A DNA stretch of 64,000 bases, taken from contig KZ111142.1 in NCBI GenBank assembly GCA_002077045.2, positions 1,259,242-1,323,241 on the forward strand. Reading direction: 5' to 3'. A program made the translations under genes and the position numbers. The DNA comes from Rachicladosporium sp. CCFEE 5018. Lineage: Eukaryota > Ascomycota > Dothideomycetes > Cladosporiales > Cladosporiaceae. Below are positions 56,647-64,000 of this stretch, one piece after another (positions within the stretch are counted from its first letter, which is position 1; each line of letters begins with the position of its first letter). The notes under the pieces were generated by a model, which saw only the letters and a list, made by a program, of their open reading frames with translations, was not told the DNA's origin and searched no databases.

Positions 56647-57592
56647 GATTGGGAAGCAAATCGACACAACGGAATGTGACTCGAAGGGTAGTACTTATGT
56701 AAGATGCATGCCTGTGTTAGTCGTACCTGTATGGCGCGAGGTCGAAGTCAACCCAGGTGACTCCACTCTTCCACTCCCTTCGATCCCTTAGTCGTACTTC
56801 ATGAATTCATCAATTCAAAGGATTTTACAATACTGGACATCTTATTTGCAAAGACCACCGACGAGAACGACAGAGCAGGATCACGTTCCATCCGGGTATC
56901 AGCGCAGCCATCAAGATACCTGATCCTGGCGCGCAATGCTGGCATTAAGCAAATGTCAAGCATTGGAGCATACGCATTGAGTAAACGGTGTCCAGTGAGA
57001 GCGTTTCTGAATAACGGTTGATTGACATACTAGCCTGTTGAGTTGACGACGACGGCTGTCAGGAGATCATCATGGACTCGTCGGGCGTAGATGCTACCGT
57101 ACTCAGTACTCGAGCCAGAAAGAGCACATCTGTCATAGCGACGCGACAACGCCGAGGTGTGACATCTGAGTGTCAAGATATTATACCTTCGTACCAACAA
57201 CTCGAAATTCATGGTGCGTGGCGTCGTAGACATTTTGAATCGGCATCACTCGATCAAGCTGAAAGACAGCTTTGTTCGCCTCGGGCGATCACTCCGCATA
57301 ACATCCGCATTCCAGTCTCGTGTTTCCCGAACAAAGAGTGTTGTCCACTCATACGCCATGTTGTACCGATCCGTCGGGTAACCAAATTACGTCGAATGGG
57401 TGACATACTACAGATGCTGCAAACGGAAGTAGATGTAAATCGTGAGCATGGAGGACAGGATCTAGACCCGAAGTGGTAGGTATGTGATTATTTCCTATTC
57501 TTATTCCGCCCTCGGGTATCGATGTTCTGCTGCACCAAGTCAAGCACCACCATTTCATCCTGCCCGGTAGCATTCCTTCGCCAGCTACGATC
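56647..57592. promoter_or_regulatory. Divergent intergenic region, aminotransferase/peroxiredoxin
   Basis: 946 bp between two divergent starts. A 135-codon frame (57072-57479, +) has an ATG but no recognisable motif and no second copy to test it. It is left uncalled. Confidence 0.4.
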
Positions 57593-58605
57593 ATGACGAC
57601 CCTCGGCATGCCCTCAATTGGCCGACCAGCACCAGCCTTCGAGAAGAAGGCGGTAGTCGATGGTCAGATCAAAGGTATGCTACGCAAGCCAGGTCGCTAC
57701 GTCAACATCGAACTGACCGCATCGTAGACATCTCTCTTGCCTCGTACACAGCAGCCAACCACTGGCTCATCCTGATCTTCTACCCCAAGGCCTGGTCCTT
57801 CATCTGCCCAACCGAGATCAAAGCCTTCTCAGCGCGCTTGGAGGAGTTCCTTTATAGCCGATCTTGCGCGGTAGCGTTCGCCAGCACCGACAACGAGTTC
57901 TGTCTCAAGGCCTGGAATGCCGCTTCGGACATGGAGGGTGGCCTGGGCGGTATCCATGTACCTCTGATCAGCGACTCAAATCATCAGCTTTGCCGGGATT
58001 ATGGAGTACTGGTTGAGAGCGAAGGTGTTGCACAGCGAGCCTTGTTCATCATCGACCCGAGAGGCGTCGTGAGGGGTGTCACAGTCAACGACGCAGACAT
58101 CGGTCGAAGTGTCGACGAGACCCAGCGGGTGCTCGACGCCCTAGCCTTCAAAGACGAATTCGGCGAGGGTTGTCCAGTCGATTGGAAGAAGGGTGACAGA
58201 GGCATTGACGTTGCCAGCAAAAGCAAGTCTGAAGGCCCAGTCGACATCCCCGAACGCAAGTCTTGGACCGATTGGGCCAGGCCAAAGCTCGGACGGGGCT
58301 TCAGCGGCACCAGTCAGCGCTCTGTGACGAGTATCACCAGCTTCGCGCGTGGAGACGGGATGATACCCACGCTGAATACGTTCAATACTAGCATGCCAAC
58401 GTCGCCCGGCACGCCACCTCGTAGTGGCTTCATTAGTCGGACACATAGCCCGGCGATGTCGATGATCAACTCTGCCCATCATGGATCTGCCGCTCACAGA
58501 CCCGTTTCGCTGAGTCCGATTTTGTTGCCCTCCAACATCTCGCAGACGAACATGGCGGCGCAGCTTGATGCGGCGATGGAGCAGCAGAGGTTGGAGAATA
58601 TGTAG
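57593..58605 (+). CDS. Peroxiredoxin (AhpC/TSA, 2-Cys type) with long Ser/Pro-rich C-terminal extension
   Basis: CDS join(57593..57674, 57728..58605), 319 residues; 53-nt intron, phase 1. Thioredoxin-fold peroxidase reducing H2O2 and organic peroxides. Seen: IGRPAPAFEKKAVVDG, FYPKAWSFICPTEI with peroxidatic C54 in the PxxxSxxC motif, FASTDNEFCLKAWN, FIIDPRGVVRGVTV and resolving C176 in GEGCPVDWKKG. The catalytic part ends near 200, where normal 2-Cys enzymes stop. About 120 further residues are rich in Ser, Thr, Pro and Gly, with SPGTPP and RTHSP sites that could be phosphorylated. Changes FTF to WSF at the active loop and LDF to KAW make it an atypical member. The intron choice restores the family start. 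Confidence 0.85.
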
Positions 58606-58721
58606 GCGGCGATGGCAAACCAGCAGCTTGGGCAGGACGTTGGCGTTGAGAACTGAGAAGTTTCGGTGACCTTATCTCCAGTGGTTCTTGGACATCTCAG
58701 CTGTTACGAGTAACATGTCTC

Positions 58722-59872
58722 TCACTTAGCGAATTCTTTGTAGACACTGTCATCAGGTCCCACGCCTCTCATGATTTCTGGTGCGTTGCATAAATCCAAA
58801 TTGGCCTGCGGTATGGTAGCAGTAGCTAGCTCCTCGCTCCGTGTGAGAAATTGCATCAAGAGCCCAGCTTCGGCATGCCAAGACACATGACAGTGGAATG
58901 CCCACGTCCCCGGGTTGTCCATGACCACTCGCAGCAGGATCCAGCCGAAAGCCTCCACCGATGCCGTATCTCTTCGGAGCGGGTTTGACAAGTCGAGTGT
59001 CTCATACAGTGGTGCCAGCGATGCCTTGTCGATCGCAGCGCCGACATGAGTCAGTGGTGGGTAGCCATGTCCCTGCGCGAGCACAAAGTACTTGTAGCCG
59101 TGTAGATGAAGCGGGTGATTGCCGTCGTCGAAATTGGACACAAGCAGATCCACTACCTGTATTCCTGTCGTTTGGATGACCAGCTCTCGCTTGTCATCAA
59201 AGGCTTGATCGTTGACGAAAGCTCTGCCGTCATTAGTATGGTTTCCCTCGTCTACAGCTTGAAAGGTCTCGTTGCCTGTCCCCAGTCCATCTATAGCTCG
59301 ATGCAGTGTCGGCGAGTCTGCGCTAGGTCGCCAAGACGATTGGTTGAAGAAGCCACGACTCAGACGGTAGGCGCCGATCTCGAAGTTCGACCGCAAGTAG
59401 AAGGCTGCATCGGGCTCACTTGGCGCCACCATGGCTTCTACAGGAACCAAATCAGTCGTGTTCATATCCCTGCACTCCTGCTCTAGTCGCTCCTCCCAGT
59501 CTTTCGATGTCGGATCGCTCACTTTAGCGTCCTCATACGCCACAACAGCAAGCGCATCAGCTTGCATGGTCTTCGGCGCATCAGTGAAGCATGTCGTGAT
59601 CATGCGAGCTCTCATCCAGAAAGCATCACTTGACGTGACATCACTTGAGATGACCACACTATATCGCTGCGCAGGGTTGATGTTCAGTCGATGATAGCTC
59701 ACTGGGTGGACATCAGTGCCGTCCACCTCGGTCACTGCCATCTCATGCTCATCAATCTGGAATTGGAACTCGGCGAACGCGCCTACGTTGATGATTCGGA
59801 GGCGATGGCTCTTGTTGCGATCAAGGTTGATGCGAGGCATGCCGACTGTAGCAGCCATGTTGTCGCATTTGC
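58722..59872 (-). CDS. Multicopper oxidase (laccase-like), 3' part (cut by gap)
   Basis: About 383 codons open to the contig end; the N-terminal third is missing. Cupredoxin domains 2 and 3 are present. Seen: RLRIINVGAFAEFQFQIDEHEM, SVVISSDV, FDDGNHPLHLHGYKYFVLAQG (type 1/2/3 copper His cluster) and GTWAFHCHVSWHAEAGLLMQF (T1 Cys with flanking His). It oxidises phenols or metals, passing electrons to O2; Leu at the axial position fits ascomycete laccases better than ferroxidases. The first copper cluster (HWHG) lies in the lost part. The frame is accidentally open through the N run into GH72, so any fusion across 59873-59972 is an artefact. Confidence 0.85.
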
Positions 59873-59972
59873 NNNNNNNNNNNNNNNNNNNNNNNNNNNN
59901 NNNNNNNNNNNNNNNNNNNNNNNNNNNNNNNNNNNNNNNNNNNNNNNNNNNNNNNNNNNNNNNNNNNNNNNN
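59873..59972. other. Assembly gap, 100 N
   Basis: Exactly 100 N between the multicopper oxidase and GH72. The right flank begins at the same GH72 base as contig 3 (equivalent to 19233). Confidence 0.99.
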
Positions 59973-60925
59973 CCATTCGTAGATAATAGCGCCGGACCAG
60001 GTGCCAGACATGTCACTGCCCAAGATAGCAGCTTGGTCACCGAATGTACGCGGCTTCACAGTCTGACAACCGGTCTCGCTGAAGAATATGGGGATGTTAT
60101 AGTCGCTGGCGTTTTGCTGGAGAAATTGGTATCCGGATTGCTCGAAGGTCGAGTCGCCGCACCACTCGTAGGCGTTCAGCCCGAAGAAGTCCAGAGCCTC
60201 GGACTGGTTAGATCCGCAGGCGAGGTAGTTCTGCAGCATGGGGCGGAGAGAAGGAACGTCGGCTGCGGAGTAGCCGATGGGGATGTTGCGGTAGCCCTTG
60301 CCTTCGTTGTGTTAGCATTCGCGCTCTCGATTCAGTCTCTTGGTCCCACTCACTATCGCGGTACGACTTCATATCCCTACCAGCCGCCTTAACATAAGGC
60401 GCAGCATTGCTGTTCTCTGCGGTCGTGAGGACCTCGTTACCCACGAAGAACCCTGCCAAGTTGTCGTAGTTGTGGAAAGCATCCATCACCTGCCCGTAGG
60501 CCTCGTACATCGTGGAGTTCCAGACCGGAGTTGCTATGCCCGGACCCATGATGTACGTCGAGAAGGTATCGAGATCGAGCCAGATGTAAATGCCCGCATC
60601 GTCGAACGTCTTCATGCAATCATCGTGGCTGGCGGTGGAGTCCACGTGGTAGACGCGGATACTGTTTGCTCCTAGCTCTTTCATGAGGGCTGCATCGAGG
60701 GCGCATTGCGTGGGCTGGGCGAGGGGATCGTCTTCGGTAAGTTGGTAGGCGACGCCTGGTTTGGAAGTCAGCAGGGTATAGCGTTGAGGACCCGGATCCT
60801 CACGTACCCTTAAGGAAGAATTGGTTGCCATCACTCGTGAAGAACTTGGAGCCTTTGGTCGAGATCGTTGGCAACGCCGATACGGCTTGACCTGCAAGCA
60901 GACCGAGCGCGAGGCGGGACAACAT
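59973..60925 (-). CDS. GH72 glucanosyltransferase, 5' part (contig 4, form B)
   Basis: Complement(join(59973..60301, 60354..60755, 60808..60925)). Identical to contig 1 up to 60322, then scattered differences (MLSRLAL for MLSLLAL; Ser for Pro near the HVD motif). Signal peptide, introns and both catalytic Glu are kept. The C-terminal part is missing at the gap; 45978-46395 is the likely rest of this version. Confidence 0.85.
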
Positions 60926-62776
60926 CTTCCTGGTCGTTGTGGCTGTCGTGCGTTGAAGGAGATACTCGGCGGATACAGTCAAGATTAACAGCCGATGCTA
61001 AAGTCAATGTTGGTTGAAGACGAAGAGTATAAGAAGCGGAGATACAAGCGAATGAGAAACGCGTCGTGCACTGCTAGACAACGGGGAAAGGATAGGCGCG
61101 GTGTCGAAGCATTGGGAAGATAAGTGCAAGTACAGATGGGGGAGTGGACCGCCAACCTCGCTAGTGTGCTACATAGCGCCACATCACTTTCATCTCGTCC
61201 GGGTTTCAGATTAGGCGTGCGGAGAGTTCACCTTCGACTGTGTCAATCGCCGGACTGGAGATGTCGTTTGCAAGATGTGTGTGGACTCAATTGATCGCAC
61301 GGTCATGAGCAGCATGGCAATCACAGGAAACTCTCCTGTAGGCGGCCGCGTATCACGAAAACCCAAGTTCCGCGGACAGATCTGAATTGATGCAGGCGTG
61401 GCCGGCGATTGTGGCGTTACGAACTCAATCTCGCATGCCTCCGCCGCTAATCGCTTCTGGGGATGACAGAGAACCTGGAAGGGCGGGATCGTAGTAAGTA
61501 CATGTAGCTTTATTGATCGTCCTCGTGAACCGAAATCATATCACTACGAACTATATACACTCTAACAACATCGAGGACAGACGTTGCAGAATGGCTGTCG
61601 TCTCAAAGACGATACACAGTGGTCCGGCCGAGATGCCCTTGTTTGACACGAGGTGACACCAAGAGAACGCTCAGCCCGTAAGTTCCTTGGGCGAGGATTA
61701 ACGAACACAAGGGAGATCTTGGAAGGCTTCGGGTACCAACAGATTACGCTGTGCGATCACGTCAGGAGGCGAAGTGTGATCGTGGTGAACTTGTAGCTCG
61801 CCGAGTGGCAGGCATGGCAGCATCTCTAGAGAATATGCGTGCTAATTGTACCTTGTACTAACCGTCCATGTGTCCACGGCTGACTTGGTGACATCTCGCC
61901 TCTACAAGCAGTGAAGTTGCGATACTGTACCCACTGGACAGTGTTTTACAGACCTATCACGCTCGTTCCTCAGCATCTCTCCACGACGTCCTTGACCATC
62001 CTTCGACTGCCACGTTGCTGGCTCGTAGTCGGACGTGATTGTCATGATAGATGCATGCGAGAGGACGTCCTGGCTACCGAGAAGATTATACATGAAGGGA
62101 CATCCCGAGACTTGAACGAGTCGTAGGAAGAGTAGGAGATTCTGCACTTCACTGACATCGACCCGCCTCGTACACCATCCAGAATGGTCCTGCATTGTAA
62201 GGGCAGTGCTCGTAACAGCATTTCCACGTTGTGCGCGGGATTTATTGTGTTGCGTGGTGTCCGCAGATCATAACGTGAGCAGTGGCATATTGGTCAGCGG
62301 CACTTCCGCATGTGCGATGCCGCCATGATCGTATGTTGCGAGGATCATTACGAGGAAGTCGGCGAAGGGCAGACGAAGACGCGCTCAGCCACAGTGGCAT
62401 TTCTATTTGAGGCGGTCCGCGCTTATTATGCAGGGACAACCTTCGCGGTTACAAAGGTAAGAAGTACCCAGGTCGCAGTCAGCATGCAACAGCAACTTCA
62501 TCTTCGTCTGACACACTCCCAGCATTCTCCATCTTGCTCTCCCAAAACGCAGGATCAAGCATCGAGTATCTTTGCCAGCATTCACCAGCGCATCCGTACT
62601 GCAGAAGCAGCAAGATTGGAGCCAGGAGTAAACACTACAGCTACAGACTTTCGAGCGGCATAGGCAACAAGAATGGCTGTAAGTGGCACCATTTTGGGTT
62701 GATCGGGCAGGCGACAGCATAGCGAGGACGGCATTGAAAGGCGCATGGGCATGCCAAAGAGCATTGGACTGACGAG
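60926..62776. promoter_or_regulatory. Divergent intergenic region, GH72/SSO1 (form B)
   Basis: 1851 bp. Alignable over nearly its whole length with 20186-22020, but with substitutions and indels that break the small open frames seen there. Supports a regulatory or leader role, not coding. Confidence 0.45.
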
Positions 62777-63875
62777 ATGGCACCGCAGTACAACAACAGC
62801 TATGGCGGCGGCTATGGCCAGTCGAACCCATACGAGACTCGGGACAACAGCTACGACAACCGATCAGAGCGACCACCACCATCATATGGTATGCTCTCTG
62901 CATCCTCTGCCGGCACCGACAGTCACTAACAGCCCGCAGATCCAGTAGGCGGCCGCAACAACAATGTCGAGATGCAACCCCTTAGCACTGGTGCGCCATA
63001 CTCACAATCGTCCACACCCCAACCTCGCGACCCAAATGCCATACTCAACGACTGCCGCGCCGTCGGCCGCGCGATCGACGACCTCGAGTCCCGCCTGCAA
63101 GACCTCACGCGAGTCCAACGAGCCTTCACATCTGGCACCGGCGGCAGCGCAAAGGAGGTCGACACACTCAGCGCAGACATCATGTCTGGCTACCGAGGTC
63201 TAGGCGACCGAGTGAAGCGCATCAAGTCGCAGCGCGATGCTCAAGAACCCCGGAACCGACCGCAAGTCGAAGCACTAGACCGACGCATCAAGAAAGCGAT
63301 CAACGCCTACCAGCAACAAGAATCCGTCTTCCGAAAAGATGTCCAAGAACAGCAAGCCCGACAATACCGCATCGTACGCCCCGATGCAACAGAAAGCGAG
63401 ATCCGCGAAGCCACCCATGATGGCGGTGATGTGCAGATCTTCCAACAAGCCCTCATGCAGTCTGGCCGAAGCGGACAAGCTCAAAGCACGCTCTCGAACG
63501 TCCGACAACGGCACGACGCTATCCAGCAGATCGAGCGAACAATGCTGGAGCTGCAGCAGCTGTTCCAGGATCTGGATCGCATTGTTGTTGAGCAGGACCC
63601 GATCATTCAGAATATCGAGACGAAAGCGATCGAGACGCATGACAATATGGAGGCTGGGAATGTGCACGTGGGCAAAGCTGTGAACAGTGCGAGGGCCGCG
63701 AGGAAGAAGAAGTGGATCTGTCTTGGTATCTGCGTGGCGATCGTGCTGCTCATCATTATCATTGTTTTGATATACATGGGTGTTACTGGGAAATTCCACA
63801 GTGTGAGTACCTGACGTGGTATGATGTCGAAGGGACTTGACTGACTGTCTGCAGAGCAAACCGGCTGGGCAATAG
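62777..63875 (+). CDS. SSO1: Plasma-membrane t-SNARE, Sso type (form B)
   Basis: CDS join(62777..62888, 62940..63802, 63855..63875), 331 residues. Protein almost identical to 22021-23120 (MAPQYNN for MATQYNN, THDGG for TQDGG, GKFHS for GKFKS) while third codon positions differ often, so both versions are under selection. The last intron is diverged in sequence but has the same borders, confirming the SKPAGQ ending. Confidence 0.9.
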
Positions 63876-64000
63876 TAATAGGCACCACAGGTGTTGAAAA
63901 GGGTGATCGTGCTTCCTGTTCGGTGTTTGGAGTTCAGGCGCATTGGGTCGCAGTCCTCCTGATCTGAGTACAGGGTCTCGTCTGTATCAGTAGCAGGTCA
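63876..64000. other. SSO1 3' flank at window end
   Basis: 125 bp, matching 23121 to about 23245. The TRAX stop codon would lie just outside the window. Confidence 0.5.

Larger units (their letters stand above)
59973..64000. repeat. Third occurrence of the GH72-SSO1 region (diverged)
   Basis: Matches 19233 to about 23245 (offset 40740 at its left end) with substitutions and small indels after the first 350 bp. Likely the continuation of form B (contig 2). Confidence 0.88.

Noticed and set aside
57072..57479. 135-codon frame between aminotransferase and peroxiredoxin
   Set aside because: Has an ATG but no motif, odd composition and no second copy for a conservation test.
58722..60239. One 505-codon minus-strand frame joining GH72 and the multicopper oxidase
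   Set aside because: It runs through 100 N at 59873-59972. The two halves belong to unrelated families, so it is a chance fusion across an assembly gap.
1..64000. CRISPR arrays, bacterial operons, insertion sequences, rRNA or tRNA genes
   Set aside because: No repeat-spacer pattern, transposase frame or recognisable structural RNA was seen; gene structure is eukaryotic. A tRNA scan by program was not possible.

Overview
The window is fungal nuclear DNA. Genes are separated by short intergenic spaces and interrupted by introns of about 50-80 nt with GT..AG (once GC..AG) borders and CTAAC/CTGAC-type branch sites. The gene set fits a filamentous ascomycete, most likely a Dothideomycete: an Adp1-type ABC transporter, kynurenine 3-monooxygenase, EF-hand NADPH oxidase, GH72 glucanosyltransferase, Sso-type syntaxin, TRAX and a HET-domain remnant. 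Two diverged versions of most genes suggest a duplicated or hybrid genome such as that of the black yeast Hortaea werneckii. The species is an inference; the duplication is seen directly.

Layout. Three runs of exactly 100 N (28398-28497, 46396-46495, 59873-59972) split the window into four contigs. Contig 1 (1-28397): ABC transporter(+), BNA4(-), MAP1(+), NoxC-like oxidase(+), a truncated HExxH-family gene A(-), a pseudogene of HExxH-family gene B(-), pyruvate kinase(-), a degenerate HET/large-protein locus(-), GH72(-), SSO1(+), TRAX(-), a GT31-like glycosyltransferase(-), a secreted single-pass membrane protein(+), and the 3' part of an aminotransferase(-). Contig 2 (28498-46395) repeats the order from the ABC transporter 3' end to the GH72 3' end as a diverged version. 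In it the two HExxH genes and a 1004-residue membrane protein are intact. Contig 3 (46496-59872) starts inside GH72 and repeats contig 1 from 19233 to 28397 without visible change. It then continues through the whole aminotransferase, a peroxiredoxin with a long tail, and the 3' part of a multicopper oxidase. Contig 4 (59973-64000) starts at exactly the same GH72 base as contig 3 and is a diverged version of GH72-SSO1.

The simplest reading is that one locus exists in two homeologous (or allelic) forms whose assembly-graph paths were laid end to end. Form A is contig 1 continued by contig 3. Form B is contig 2 continued by contig 4. Breaks fall where the two forms become (nearly) identical. 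On that reading the core genes (BNA4, MAP1, NOX, pyruvate kinase, GH72, SSO1) survive in both forms. The accessory genes between NOX and GH72 are broken in form A and open in form B.

The genes form no obvious single pathway or operon. They cover transport, NAD synthesis from tryptophan, N-terminal methionine removal, superoxide production, glycolysis, cell-wall beta-glucan remodelling, exocytosis, nucleic-acid processing and peroxide or phenol oxidation. The most novel material is the tandem HExxH gene pair and the large protein with an internal 79-residue duplication.
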